Shown here in pieces: positions 24,232 through 38,615 of a DNA stretch of 64,000 nt; the stretch's first letter is position 1; each line of letters begins with the position of its first letter. The notes under the pieces were generated by a model, which saw only the letters and a list, made by a program, of their open reading frames with translations, did no database searches and had not been told where the DNA came from. The position numbers were made by a program, and so were the translations under genes. Location: the NCBI GenBank assembly GCA_964398185.1, contig CAYNML010000022.1:1-64000 (forward strand). Reading direction: 5' to 3'. The DNA comes from Fen-1058 sp964398185 (GTDB lineage: Bacteria > Chloroflexota > Anaerolineae > Fen-1058).

Positions 24232-25926
24232 TCAGGTGGGCAGCGGGGTAGTGCACGGCACGGTAAACTGCACGGTTGTGCCCTTGCCGACTTCACTGGT
24301 GGCCCAGATTCTGCCGCCGTTGCGCTGCACCATTTCCTGGCAGATGATCAAGCCCAGACCGGTGCCGGGCTCGTTCTCGGTGCCGACCGTGCTGTGCTGG
24401 GTATCAATGCGGAACAGATTCGCCAGGACGGCGTCGGTCATGCCCACGCCCGTGTCCTGCACGGCGATGGTGACAAAGCCGGGCAGCCGATACGCGCTGC
24501 CGGTATGTGCGCTGAGCGTGACTTGTCCGCCGCGCGGGGTGAACTTCAGCGCATTGCCGGCGAGGTTGCGCATGACGGTTTCCAGCATGTTCCGATCGGC
24601 GTGTACCCACAACCCCGGCTCGATGGTGTGGCTGAGTGCGATCTCTTTCTGGGCAGCGACCGGGTCTAAGACGCGATGCACGGTGCGCACGACCTCGATC
24701 AACTCAAGCGGTTCAGGGTTGTACGCGAGGCCGCCTTCACGCTGCAAGCGTGACCACGTCAACAGGTTCTCCAGCAGGTTGTAGACCGCGCGCGCGCCGT
24801 GATGTATGCTCTGGGCGATGTTCTTGAGTTCGGCCGGGCTGGCCGTATCGACGGACTTGAGCAGGAACTTGGCGTTGCCCAGCACAATGTTGAACGGGCT
24901 GCGCAGATCGTGCGAGATGATCGAGAAGAATTTGTCCTTGTCGGCGTTCAGCCGCGCCAGGGCCTGGGCTTTTTCCTCTTCCGCGCCGCGCAGATCTTTT
25001 TCGAGTTTGTAGACCAGCGCATTGCCGATGGCGATGGTGATCTGGTTGGCCAGCATCTGCAGGACCTGCTGATCTTCGGCGTCGAAAGCGGCCGGCTGCT
25101 CGCTCCAAATGTCCAGCGCGCCGATGGTCTGCTGCCCCACGCGCAGCGGCAGCACAATTTGGGAGCGCATCTGCGGCGGGCCTTCGGGGCGCAGCGATTC
25201 CGGCACGTCGGCGACGTTGCCGATGAGCACCGCTTCGCCGCTGCGGCAGACGCACGCTACGACGCTGGCGGCGCCGTCGAGCGGGATCGAAAAATCGGGG
25301 CTGGAGAGCTGGCCGTTGAAATCGATCCCTGCGCGCAGCAGGACCTTGTCGTGGCGATCGCTCAACAGCCAGATGCCGACGAAGTAATAGCCAAACCGGG
25401 ATTGAATGGACTTGACCACCGCCGTCAGCAGTTCGTTCATATCGAGGATGGACGTCACCTGCTGGCTGATCTGACTGCTGGCCTCCAATTCGTTCGCGCG
25501 CTTGGACAACACGGCGTTCGCCTGCTGCACGGCCCGGCGCTGCTGGTACAACTCGACGAAGATCTTCAGCTTGCTGAGCAGAATCTCTGGCACGAAAGGC
25601 TTGCTCATGAAGTCGACCGCGCCCGCTTCGTAGCCCTTGCGGTGGTGATACTCGTCGGAAAAAATGGCGCTGACGAAGATGACGGGCAGGGTGGCCGTGC
25701 CTTCATTGCTGCGCAGCAGCTCGACCAGTTCATAACCGTCCATGCCCGGCATCTGAATGTCCACCACAGCCACGCAGAAATCGTGCTCCAGCACCAATCC
25801 CAGCGCTTCCGGCCCGGAGAGCGCCTCAAGCACGTCGACGTCCAGGCTCTTGAGCAGCTTGTTCAGCGCGAACAAGTTCTCCGGCTTGTCATCCACGATG
25901 AGGATTTTGGGGCGATCGAGTTTCAT
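24232..25926 (-). CDS. REC-GAF-HisKA-HATPase hybrid histidine kinase
   Basis: A 564-aa protein. The N-terminal receiver (8-125) has ILIVDDKPEN and phosphoacceptor Asp56 in VAVVDIQMPGMDGYE, with the switch Lys in FMSKPF. A GAF domain (about 150-305) follows, then a dimerisation helix with KFFSIISHDLRSPFN (His339). The ATPase domain carries VMRNLAGNALKFTPRGG, VQDTGVGM and EPGTGLGLIICQEM. No membrane segment is present, so it is a cytosolic kinase with an input receiver, suited to accept phosphate from the large hybrid kinase encoded 21 bases upstream. It ends the signalling operon. Confidence 0.92.
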   Translation of the reverse strand: MKLDRPKILIVDDKPENLFALNKLLKSLDVDVLEALSGPEALGLVLEHDFCVAVVDIQMPGMDGYELVELLRSNEGTATLPVIFVSAIFSDEYHHRKGYEAGAVDFMSKPFVPEILLSKLKIFVELYQQRRAVQQANAVLSKRANELEASSQISQQVTSILDMNELLTAVVKSIQSRFGYYFVGIWLLSDRHDKVLLRAGIDFNGQLSSPDFSIPLDGAASVVACVCRSGEAVLIGNVADVPESLRPEGPPQMRSQIVLPLRVGQQTIGALDIWSEQPAAFDAEDQQVLQMLANQITIAIGNALVYKLEKDLRGAEEEKAQALARLNADKDKFFSIISHDLRSPFNIVLGNAKFLLKSVDTASPAELKNIAQSIHHGARAVYNLLENLLTWSRLQREGGLAYNPEPLELIEVVRTVHRVLDPVAAQKEIALSHTIEPGLWVHADRNMLETVMRNLAGNALKFTPRGGQVTLSAHTGSAYRLPGFVTIAVQDTGVGMTDAVLANLFRIDTQHSTVGTENEPGTGLGLIICQEMVQRNGGRIWATSEVGKGTTVQFTVPCTTPLPT

Positions 25927-25947
25927 CTAAGTCACACGGCAACAACT

Positions 25948-31206
<5,259 letters not shown>

Positions 31207-31276
31207 GTTTCCCCGACATACTTGATTGCGGCGCAATCACCGCGTCCTCGCGGACGGCGAGCAGGATAATAAAAAT

Positions 31277-31855
31277 CTACTGAACGATCTTCACGAACAA
31301 CTTGCCGATTTCCGGCACGGCTAAGATGTGATCAACCGGCGCGGCTTCCAGCGCAGCTTGCGGCATGTACGTGCTCTCGGCCGTGCGCGGATCCTGCACC
31401 ACCGCCAAGCCGCCGCGTTCCTTGATTTTTCGCAAGCCCGCGGCCCCATCGTTATTCGCACCCGTCAGCACCACGCCCACGACGTGCGCGCCATAAGCCT
31501 GCACTGCGCTCTCGAACAGCACGTCGATGGCGGGCCGGCAGAAGTTCACGCGCTCGTCGATGGACAACGAGAAGGTGTGATCCTTTTCGATCAGCAGATG
31601 ATAATTCGGCGGGGCCAGATAGATCGTGCCTGGCTGAATCGCTTCTTTCTCATCGGCCTCTTTTACTCGTAGCGCGCACAGGCTGTCCAGTCGTGCCACG
31701 TGCGAACTATCCTGCCGCGGATGCAGATGCACCACAATCGCGATCGGGAGCGGGTATCCCGCCGGGAGCGTGGGCAGCAGTTCGGTCAGCGCCGTCAGCG
31801 CGCCGGCCGATCCACCGATGACGATAATCTGATTGAACCTGTCAGGCGAGGTCAT
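31277..31855 (-). CDS. CheB-type methylesterase domain protein (no receiver)
   Basis: A 192-aa stand-alone CheB catalytic domain. IIVIGGSAGALTAL places nucleophile Ser16, AIVVHLHP supplies His43, and VVLTGANNDGAAGL contains the catalytic Asp region. The N-terminal receiver that controls classical CheB is missing, so activity must be constitutive or controlled by partners. It overlaps the CheR gene by 14 bases. With no chemoreceptor in the window, the pair more likely acts on the adjacent kinase than on swimming (inference). Confidence 0.9.
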   Translation of the reverse strand: MTSPDRFNQIIVIGGSAGALTALTELLPTLPAGYPLPIAIVVHLHPRQDSSHVARLDSLCALRVKEADEKEAIQPGTIYLAPPNYHLLIEKDHTFSLSIDERVNFCRPAIDVLFESAVQAYGAHVVGVVLTGANNDGAAGLRKIKERGGLAVVQDPRTAESTYMPQAALEAAPVDHILAVPEIGKLFVKIVQ

Positions 31856-32699
31856 GGGTCTGTCGCTGGCCGCGCTTCTGATAGATGCTGGCGCGCTCGT
31901 CGATGGTCTTGAATTGATCGATCGCCGCAGAATACTGCAGCGATTCCTTGCTGCCCAGACAGAGGAACCCGCCCGGCGCTAGGCTCGCGGCGAACAGCCC
32001 CAGCACGCGCTGCTGCAAGTCCTTGTCGAAATAGATCAGCACGTTGCGGCAGAAGATCACTTGCACTTCGCTGAAGACGCCGTCGGTGGCCAGGTTGTGA
32101 CTGGCGAAAGTGATGCGGCGCTTCAACGCCGGATCCATGATGGCCAGTTCGTACTTGGCGTGGTAGTAGTCAGCGAACGATCGAATGCCGCCGGCGCTGA
32201 GGTAGTTCAGCGAATATTGGCGCATGTCCTTCAGCGAGTAGATCCCCTCACGCGCTTTGTCCAGCACCGCGTCGTTGTAGTCCGTGGCGAAAATCGTCGC
32301 GCGCTCGTACAACCCCTCTTCCTGGAGCACGATGGCCAGCGAGTATACCTCTTCGCCCATGGCGCAGCCGGCATGCCACACGCGGAGGTAGGGATAGGTC
32401 TTCAAGTAGGGGACGACGGTCTGGCGGAAGGCGCGGTAGAAATCGGGGTCGCGGAACATCTCGGTGACGGCGATCGAGAAACCCTGAATGGCGGTCTGCG
32501 AAAAACCTTCATCGTACAGCAGGCGGGGGATCATCTCCGTGACGCGGGTGCAGCCGGTGATTTCCAACAGGCGCTGCACCCGGCGCTTGACCGAGGCGCG
32601 GGCATAATGCCGGAAGTCGTAGCCGTAGCGCTGAAAGATCGCCTCTAAAAACAGATTGATTTCGATGTCTTCAATATCGTCTGGTTCCGTCACGGACAT
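31842..32699 (-). CDS. CheR-type methyltransferase
   Basis: About 285 aa from the ATG at 32699; a TTG at 32735 would add 12 residues, and neither has a strong ribosome-binding site. The N-terminal helical domain (FLEAIFQRYGYDFRHYARASV, VKRRVQRLLEITG) is typical of CheR. The SAM-binding core follows: RVWHAGCAMGEEVYSLAIVL, IFATDYNDAVLDKAREGIY, ITFASHNLATD and VIFCRNVLIYFDKDLQQRV. It methylates glutamates of signalling proteins in known systems. A possible TATACT -10 on the minus strand lies near 32770. Confidence 0.9.
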   Translation of the reverse strand: MSVTEPDDIEDIEINLFLEAIFQRYGYDFRHYARASVKRRVQRLLEITGCTRVTEMIPRLLYDEGFSQTAIQGFSIAVTEMFRDPDFYRAFRQTVVPYLKTYPYLRVWHAGCAMGEEVYSLAIVLQEEGLYERATIFATDYNDAVLDKAREGIYSLKDMRQYSLNYLSAGGIRSFADYYHAKYELAIMDPALKRRITFASHNLATDGVFSEVQVIFCRNVLIYFDKDLQQRVLGLFAASLAPGGFLCLGSKESLQYSAAIDQFKTIDERASIYQKRGQRQTHDLA

Positions 32700-32994
32700 G
32701 GGCGGTCGCTCTCGGCGCCAATCAGCGAGCCTCAATTTCTTTGATTAAGAATCTTTAATACAAAAAAGTATAGTCGAATTTTGTCCCCGCAATGTTGCAC
32801 TTCCATTTCAGAACCATTTCAGTTTGGCCCTGCGCGCGGGTGAGGATTGCACGACCGGGCATTGGCGGAACAAGAGTTTGCGCGAGGTTGGGCACGCGGC
32901 AGAAAGCGCGTCCGCGGTCTAGCCGGCATTCGTCAGGCCTGCGGTTTCACGTTATAATGAGCTTACCCCCACCCTTTTCAACAGGAGCATAGCC
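32700..32994. other. divergent intergenic region with TATAAT box
   Basis: About 295 bases separate the divergent cheR and acyl-CoA dehydrogenase genes. TATAAT at 32953-32958 is a plausible plus-strand -10, about 40 bases before the ATG at 32995; no good -35 is visible. An AT-rich patch around 32745-32790 contains a minus-strand TATACT. I see no repeat or small gene. Confidence 0.5.
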
Positions 32995-34161
32995 ATGCCG
33001 GGCCCTAACCTCGATCTCACCGAAGAGCATCAGATGATTCGTGACACCGCGCGCGATTTTGCGCAGAACGAAATCGCGCCCATCGCCGCACACTTCGACG
33101 AAACCGGCGAGTTCCCGCGCGAGACGATCAAGAAGATGGGCGCGCTGGGCTTGATGGGTATCGAAGTGCCCGAAGAGTACGGCGGCGCGGGCCTGGACAC
33201 GCTGGCCTACGTGCTGGCGATGATCGAAATCGCCAGGGCCGACGTGAGCCACAGCACCATCATGTCGGTGAACAATTCGCTGTACTGCCACGGCATTCTG
33301 AAGTTCGGCACGGAAGCGCAGAAAAAGAAGTACGTCGTGCCGATTGCCACCGGCCAGAAGATCGGCGCGTATTCGCTGACGGAGCCGATGAGCGGATCGG
33401 ATGCGGGCACGATGAAGAGCCGCGCCGTGCGCGACGGTGATCACTACATCGTCAATGGCCGCAAGAGTTGGGTCACGTCCGGCCCGGTGGCCGATTACAT
33501 CGTGTTATTCACGATGACGGCGCCGGAGTTGAAGCACAAGGGTATCACCGCGTTCATCGTGGAAGCCGATCAGCCGGGGTTCATTCGCGGCAAGAAGGAA
33601 CCGAAGTTGGGCATTCGCGCCTCGGCCACGTCCGAGATTGTGTTCGAGGACTATCGGGTGCCGGTGGAAAACCGCCTGGGTGAAGAAGGCGAAGGCTTCA
33701 AGATCGCGATGACGGTGCTGGATGCGGGCCGTATTGGCATTGCGAGTCAGGCGCTGGGTGTGGCCGAGGCCGCGTTTGAAGCGGCGGTGAGTTACGCGAA
33801 AGAGCGTGAAGCGTTCGGCCAGCCGATCGGACAGTTTCAGGGCATTCAGTGGATGCTGGCCGATATGAAGACGCGCCTCGAGGCGGCACGCTTGTTGATC
33901 TGGAATGCGGCATTGGCGAAGGAACGATCGAAGCACGATGGCGGACGTTATACGCTGGAAGCCAGCATGGCGAAGTTGTTCGCCAGCGAAACCGCGATGT
34001 GGGTCACCGAGAAAGCCGTGCAGATTCACGGCGGCATGGGCTACAGCAAGGAACTGCCGCTGGAGCGCTATTTCCGCGATGCGAAGATCACCGAGATCTA
34101 CGAAGGCACCAGCGAGATTCAACGGCTGGTCATCGCGCGGAATGTGCTGGGAATGAAGTAA
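32995..34161 (+). CDS. acyl-CoA dehydrogenase
   Basis: A 388-aa flavoprotein with RBS CAGGAG. It has YSLTEPMSGSDAG, WVTSGPVADYIV, FGQPIGQFQGIQWMLADM, VQIHGGMGYSKE and the C-terminal RDAKITEIYEGTSEIQRLVI. The catalytic base is Glu370 in YEGT, the position used by short- and medium-chain enzymes. It oxidises acyl-CoA to enoyl-CoA with transfer of electrons to ETF. The gene stands just ahead of the propionyl-CoA carboxylase/methylmalonyl-CoA genes, suggesting branched- or short-chain acyl-CoA as substrate, but chain length cannot be read from sequence. Confidence 0.93.
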   Translation: MPGPNLDLTEEHQMIRDTARDFAQNEIAPIAAHFDETGEFPRETIKKMGALGLMGIEVPEEYGGAGLDTLAYVLAMIEIARADVSHSTIMSVNNSLYCHGILKFGTEAQKKKYVVPIATGQKIGAYSLTEPMSGSDAGTMKSRAVRDGDHYIVNGRKSWVTSGPVADYIVLFTMTAPELKHKGITAFIVEADQPGFIRGKKEPKLGIRASATSEIVFEDYRVPVENRLGEEGEGFKIAMTVLDAGRIGIASQALGVAEAAFEAAVSYAKEREAFGQPIGQFQGIQWMLADMKTRLEAARLLIWNAALAKERSKHDGGRYTLEASMAKLFASETAMWVTEKAVQIHGGMGYSKELPLERYFRDAKITEIYEGTSEIQRLVIARNVLGMK

Positions 34162-34171
34162 CTACTGGGAA

Positions 34172-34249
34172 CGTCATTGCGAGCGAAGCGAAGCAATCTC
34201 GGTTTGACCGAGGCGGAGACTGCTTCGCTGCGAAGCGCTCGCAGTGACG
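34172..34249. repeat. CGTCATTGCGAG-type palindromic element
   Basis: It begins CGTCATTGCGAGCGAAGCGA, ends CTCGCAGTGACG and has AAGCAATCTC/GAGACTGCTT inside. It is a compact copy of the family also at 23130 and 63913, placed between two plus-strand genes. Confidence 0.85.
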
Positions 34250-34262
34250 CAGATAGGCGATC

Positions 34263-34667
34263 ATGAAACGTCCGTTCGTCGTAACTCTGTTCAGCCTGTT
34301 GGTGTTATTACTCGCGGCCTGGAATGTCTTTCAGATCATCAGCGTGTGGCAGCGCTACGATCTGATGCGCGTGCTGAATGTGACGACCCCGGCAAATCTC
34401 TTGATCGTGATGGGAGCGACCTGGGCGATCGGGTTTGGGTTGGCCGCGTGGGGGTTGTGGCGGCTGCGCTCGTGGGGACGCACGTGGATGCTGATCGCCA
34501 TTGTCGCGTATCAAGCCCAGCAATGGATTATGCGCTTCACGCTGGTACGCTCATCCGATGAAGTCGTTCGCCGCCCGGCGGATTTGTTCCTGTCACTGTT
34601 GAGCATCGCCGTGGTGTGGGGCTTTTTGTTCATTCCGAAGATTCGCAGACTGTATCGTAACGAGTAA
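34263..34667 (+). CDS. four-helix membrane protein
   Basis: A 134-aa protein with about four hydrophobic helices (VVTLFSLLVLLLAAWNVFQI; LLIVMGATWAIGFGLAAWGL; WMLIAIVAYQAQQWIM; LFLSLLSIAVVWGFLFI) and a basic C-terminus. No family is recognised. The final codons and the TAA stop are made of the GTAACGA heptamer that continues downstream. Confidence 0.65.
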   Translation: MKRPFVVTLFSLLVLLLAAWNVFQIISVWQRYDLMRVLNVTTPANLLIVMGATWAIGFGLAAWGLWRLRSWGRTWMLIAIVAYQAQQWIMRFTLVRSSDEVVRRPADLFLSLLSIAVVWGFLFIPKIRRLYRNE

Positions 34668-34719
34668 CGAGTAACCAGTAACGAGCAAAAATTACGTGTT
34701 ACTCGTTACTCATTATCAG
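34657..34719. repeat. 7-nt phased word hairpin (GTAACGA/TTACTCG)
   Basis: GTAACGA-type heptamers start at 34657, 34664, 34671 and 34678; the complementary GTTACTC starts at 34698 and 34705. The left arm includes the stop codon of the preceding gene at 34665-34667. The TTACTCG word recurs at 55607. The hairpin could act as a terminator or as an mRNA 3' end before the carboxyltransferase gene. Confidence 0.8.
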
Positions 34720-34729
34720 CGGGGTATTC

Positions 34730-36283
34730 ATGTCCACAATTGATCCCAAGATTCAACGCCTTTACAATCTGCGCGAACAGGCCCGGCAGGGCGGCGGAGC
34801 CGATCGGGTGGAGAAGCAGCACGCGCAGGGCAAGCTCACCGCGCGCGAACGGATCGACCTGCTGCTCGACAGCGGCTCGTTCCGCGAACTCGATATGTTC
34901 GTCCAGCATCGCGCCACTGATTTCGGCATGGGCGACAAGAAATATCTGGGTGACAGCGTCGTCACCGGCTGGGGCACCATCGAGGGCCGGCTGGTCTACA
35001 TTTTCTCGCAGGATTTCACGGTGTTCGGCGGCAGCCTCAGCCAGGTGCACGCGCAGAAGATTTGCAAGGTCATGGACCTGGCGCTGAAAAACGGCGCGCC
35101 CCTCATCGGCCTCAACGATTCCGGCGGGGCGCGCATTCAAGAGGGCGTGGTCTCGTTGGGCGGTTACGCCGATATTTTTCTACGCAACACGCTGGCGTCA
35201 GGCGTGGTGCCGCAGATCAGCGCCATCATGGGGCCATGTGCGGGCGGTGCGGTTTATTCGCCGGCGCTGACCGATTTCATCTTCATGGTGAAGAATACGT
35301 CGTACATGTTCATCACCGGGCCGGATGTGGTGAAGGCCGTGACGCACGAAGATGTAACCTTTGAAGAACTGGGCGGCGCGATCGTGCACAACAGCAAGAG
35401 CGGCGTCGCGCATTTTGCGTCGGACAGCGAAGCCGATTGCCTGTACATGATCCGGCAGCTGCTGGCTTATCTGCCGCAGAACAACCTGGAGGATCCGCCG
35501 TTCGTGCCGACGCAGGACGATCCGCTGCGGATGGAAGAGGCCCTCAACTCGATCGTGCCCGACAATCCCAACAAGCCGTACGACATGAAGGAAGTGATCC
35601 GCCTCATTGTGGATGAAGGAACGTTCTTTGAAGTGCAGGAACATTTCGCCATGAACATCGTGGTGGGCTTTGCGCGGCTGGGCGGGCACTCGATCGGCAT
35701 TGTGGCGCAGCAGCCGCAAGTGCTGGCCGGCGTGCTCGACATCGATTCCAGTGAGAAGGCAGCGCGCTTCATCCGCTTCTGCGATTCGTTCAACATCCCG
35801 CTGATCACCTTTGAAGATGTACCCGGCTTTTTGCCCGGCCTCAGCCAGGAACATGGCGGCATCATTCGATCGGGCGCGAAACTACTGTATGCGTACTGCG
35901 AAGCGACTGTGCCCAAGATCACCGTCATCACACGCAAGGCCTATGGCGGCGCGTACGACGTGATGAACAGCAAGCACGTGCGCGGCGATCTGAACCTGGC
36001 GTGGCCCACCGCCGAGATCGCGGTGATGGGGCCGGACGGCGCGGTGAACATCATCTTCCGCGATGAACTGCGCAAAGCCGCAGACCCGGTGGCGAAGAAG
36101 GCCGAATTGGTAGCAATGTACCGCGAGAAGTTCGCCAATCCGTATGTGGCGGCGGAGTGGGGCTACATCGACGACGTGATCGAGCCGAAGGAAACGCGCC
36201 CGCGCCTGATCAACGCGCTGGAAATGTTGCAAAACAAGCGCGATTCCAATCCGCCCAAGAAGCACGGGAATATTCCGTTGTAG
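34730..36283 (+). CDS. acyl-CoA carboxylase, carboxyltransferase subunit
   Basis: A 517-aa biotin-dependent carboxyltransferase of PccB/MmdA type. It contains GKLTARERIDLLLDSGSF, DFTVFGGSLSQVHAQKI, the first oxyanion region IGLNDSGGARIQEGV, GPCAGGAVYSPALTDF, SYMFITGPDVVKAVTHE and the C-terminal ITRKAYGGAYDVMNSKH and WPTAEIAVMGPDGAV. It transfers CO2 from carboxybiotin to propionyl-CoA (or a related acyl-CoA). Its partner biotin carboxylase and biotin carrier lie at 37113-39106, separated by a toxin-antitoxin pair. With the epimerase and mutase nearby, propionyl-CoA is the likely substrate. Confidence 0.93.
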   Translation: MSTIDPKIQRLYNLREQARQGGGADRVEKQHAQGKLTARERIDLLLDSGSFRELDMFVQHRATDFGMGDKKYLGDSVVTGWGTIEGRLVYIFSQDFTVFGGSLSQVHAQKICKVMDLALKNGAPLIGLNDSGGARIQEGVVSLGGYADIFLRNTLASGVVPQISAIMGPCAGGAVYSPALTDFIFMVKNTSYMFITGPDVVKAVTHEDVTFEELGGAIVHNSKSGVAHFASDSEADCLYMIRQLLAYLPQNNLEDPPFVPTQDDPLRMEEALNSIVPDNPNKPYDMKEVIRLIVDEGTFFEVQEHFAMNIVVGFARLGGHSIGIVAQQPQVLAGVLDIDSSEKAARFIRFCDSFNIPLITFEDVPGFLPGLSQEHGGIIRSGAKLLYAYCEATVPKITVITRKAYGGAYDVMNSKHVRGDLNLAWPTAEIAVMGPDGAVNIIFRDELRKAADPVAKKAELVAMYREKFANPYVAAEWGYIDDVIEPKETRPRLINALEMLQNKRDSNPPKKHGNIPL

Positions 36284-36300
36284 ACAGCGGAGGTTTGAAT

Positions 36301-36723
36301 ATGGGCATTGCTCGCACCTCACCCCCAGCATCTGCCATTAAACCCTTCCGCGTGCGGCGCAGCACGCAGGTGGCGCCGGCCTCGTTTTACTGGTGGCCGA
36401 TCACCGAAGCCAAGATCCGGCGCGCGGCGCAGAAACTGGTCGATGAATTACAGCCGGAGAAGATCATTCTCTTTGGGTCGTTCGCTTACGGCCATCCGAC
36501 CATTGATAGCGACGTCGATCTGTTGATCGTCATGCGCAGCAAGGCCCGGCCAGTCGATCGAATCCGACAAGCTTCAGCCGTGCTTGATCCGCGGCCGTTC
36601 CCAGTAGACATCATTGTGCGGACGCCGGCTGAAATTGCGGAGCGGCTTCGCGTCAAAGACTGCTTTATCGAAGAAATTGTAACCAAAGGCAAAGTGCTTT
36701 ATGAGCGCTCATCCCAGCGTTGA
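36301..36723 (+). CDS. MNT-type nucleotidyltransferase antitoxin
   Basis: A 140-aa protein; start at 36301 after GGAGG. The minimal nucleotidyltransferase motif is ILFGSFAYGHPTIDSDVDLLIV (glycine-serine pair followed by the D-x-D metal ligands at about 74-76). It ends in a C-terminal helix (RVKDCFIEEIVTKGKVLYE). Members paired with HEPN proteins neutralise the toxin, often by AMPylation. It overlaps the HEPN gene by 23 bases and lies 17 bases after the carboxyltransferase gene, so it is read with the carboxylase operon. Confidence 0.85.
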   Translation: MGIARTSPPASAIKPFRVRRSTQVAPASFYWWPITEAKIRRAAQKLVDELQPEKIILFGSFAYGHPTIDSDVDLLIVMRSKARPVDRIRQASAVLDPRPFPVDIIVRTPAEIAERLRVKDCFIEEIVTKGKVLYERSSQR

Positions 36724-37090
36724 GTGGATTGAAAAGGCTGAGGGCAATTACGACAGTGCGCGGGTTTTGATGCGCCAGCGCAAGCACCTCGTGCCTGACG
36801 TCGTGTGCAATCAGTGTCAGCAGTGTGCGGAGAAATATCTCAAGGCGCTGTTGGTCAGACACGGCTTGAGCTTTCCCAAAACACATGATCTAACCCAACT
36901 CAAAAACCTGATTAAATCAATTGACGCCGACATACTCCTGATCGCGCCTGCGCTAGAGACACTGAATCCATACGGCATCGATGTGCGTTATCCAGGATTG
37001 CAGGCAACCGCTGGCGATGCGCGTGAGGCCGTCGTTGCGATGAAGGCGGTGCGCAAATTCGCGCGCGCCAAACTGGGTCTCAAGCCGTAA
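36701..37090 (+). CDS. HEPN-domain protein, probable toxin partner
   Basis: A 129-aa all-helical protein of the PF05168-type HEPN family: WIEKAEGNYDSARVLMRQR, NQCQQCAEKYLKALLV, THDLTQLKNLI and the terminal AREAVVAMKAVRKFARAKL. HEPN proteins are often RNases; a clear R-x4-6-H motif is not evident here (RHGLSFPKTHDL is the closest stretch), so it may be inactive or a different subtype. It is coupled to the nucleotidyltransferase gene and precedes the biotin carboxylase gene by 22 bases. Confidence 0.85.
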   Translation: MSAHPSVEWIEKAEGNYDSARVLMRQRKHLVPDVVCNQCQQCAEKYLKALLVRHGLSFPKTHDLTQLKNLIKSIDADILLIAPALETLNPYGIDVRYPGLQATAGDAREAVVAMKAVRKFARAKLGLKP

Positions 37091-37112
37091 TTGCAGTCAG
37101 GGGAATTCATTC

Positions 37113-38615
37113 ATGTTCCAAAAAATCCTCATCGCCAATCGCGGCGAGATCGCCTTACGCATTCAGCGGGCCTGCCGCGAGTTGGGCATCCACACCGTCG
37201 CGGTCTATTCCGATGTCGATCGCAATGCGCTGCACGTGCGCTACGCCGACGAGGCGTACCTCATCGGACCGGCGCCGTCGCGCGAATCGTATCTGCGCGC
37301 CGACAAGATTCTGGAGGTGGCGCGGAAGTCCGGTGCGGATGCGATCCATCCCGGTTACGGTTTTCTCGCCGAGCGGGAAGACTTTGCGCAGGCGTGCGCC
37401 GACGAGGGGATCAAATTCATCGGGCCTAAGCCGTCCGCCATCGCTGCGATGGGCGATAAGGCCGTGGCGCGCGCGACCGTGCAGAAAGCGGGTGTGCCTG
37501 TGGTGCCCGGCACCGAGGGGGAGGGCGGTCTGCGCGACGAAGAGATCATCGCCATCGCGCCGCAGATCGGTTTTCCATTGCTGATCAAGGCGACGGCGGG
37601 GGGCGGGGGCAAAGGGATGCGGCGGGTCGATCGGATGGAGGATCTGCCCGGCGCACTGGCCTCCGCACGGCGTGAAGCGGAAGCGGCCTTCGGCGATGGA
37701 TCGGTCTATCTCGAAAAACTGGTGCAGGGTGCGCGTCACATCGAGATTCAACTGCTGGCCGACGAGCACGGCAATGTCATCCATCTGGGCGAGCGCGAAT
37801 GCTCGATCCAACGCCGGCATCAGAAGATCATCGAAGAGTCGCCGTCCCCCGCGATCGATGCGGAGTTGCGCGAGCGGATGGGCAGCATCGCCGTGAAAGC
37901 CGCGCAGGCGGTGGACTATCACAACGCCGGCACGATCGAATTCCTGCTCGACAAAGACAAGAACTTCTACTTCCTCGAAATGAACACGCGCCTGCAGGTG
38001 GAGCATCCCATCACCGAGATCGTCACCGGCACGGACATCGTGAAAGAGCAGATTCGCATCGCGCGCGGACGACCGCTGCGCTTGAAGCAGCGCAACATCA
38101 AGCAGCGCGGCTGGGCGATCGAGTGCCGCCTCAACGCCGAAGATCCGTTCAACAATTTCATGCCGTCGACGGGCACCATCACGCGCATCGAGCGCCCGAC
38201 CGGCCCCGGTGTGCGCATCGACAGCAGCATGTACGAAGGCGTCGAAGTCACGCCGTATTACGATTCGTTGATCGGCAAATTGATCTGCTGGGGCGAATCG
38301 CGCGCCGAGGCCATCATCCGCATGCGCCGCGCGCTGAACGAATATCGCATCATCGGCGTGCGCACCAACATCCCGTTCCACCAGGCGATGATGGACAGCC
38401 ATCGCTTCATTGGCGGCTCGTTCGATACGACGTTCGTCGAAGAACGCTTTGCGCTGGAACACGACGAGCGCCCGGACGATGAACGCATCGCGGCGGTGAT
38501 CGCCACGCTGGTGGAGCATCGCTACGAGCAGCACGCCGCGCAGGTGGTGCGCCGCAACGAGCGCGACACCAGCAACTGGAAGTGGATCGCGCGCTGGGAG
38601 AGGATGCAGCGATGA
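37113..38615 (+). CDS. biotin carboxylase subunit of acyl-CoA carboxylase
   Basis: A 500-aa ATP-grasp enzyme. The N-terminal domain reads FQKILIANRGEIALRIQRAC, the glycine-rich lid KATAGGGGKGMRRV, then RHIEIQLLADEHGNVIHLGE, RECSIQRRHQKIIEESPSP and EMNTRLQVEHPITEIVTG, with a biotin-carboxylase C domain after it (AEDPFNNFMPSTGTI). It carboxylates biotin on the carrier protein encoded next, using bicarbonate and ATP. Its stop overlaps the carrier start as ATGA. Length is typical of stand-alone AccC/PccA-N subunits. Confidence 0.95.
   Translation: MFQKILIANRGEIALRIQRACRELGIHTVAVYSDVDRNALHVRYADEAYLIGPAPSRESYLRADKILEVARKSGADAIHPGYGFLAEREDFAQACADEGIKFIGPKPSAIAAMGDKAVARATVQKAGVPVVPGTEGEGGLRDEEIIAIAPQIGFPLLIKATAGGGGKGMRRVDRMEDLPGALASARREAEAAFGDGSVYLEKLVQGARHIEIQLLADEHGNVIHLGERECSIQRRHQKIIEESPSPAIDAELRERMGSIAVKAAQAVDYHNAGTIEFLLDKDKNFYFLEMNTRLQVEHPITEIVTGTDIVKEQIRIARGRPLRLKQRNIKQRGWAIECRLNAEDPFNNFMPSTGTITRIERPTGPGVRIDSSMYEGVEVTPYYDSLIGKLICWGESRAEAIIRMRRALNEYRIIGVRTNIPFHQAMMDSHRFIGGSFDTTFVEERFALEHDERPDDERIAAVIATLVEHRYEQHAAQVVRRNERDTSNWKWIARWERMQR

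Noticed and set aside
32700..32994. Possible small gene in the 295-base divergent region
   Set aside because: The only short frames have random composition and no ribosome-binding site.
37155..38534. Long antisense frame (459 codons) opposite biotin carboxylase
   Set aside because: Shadow of a strongly conserved gene; composition Arg/His/Asp-rich with no recognisable motif.
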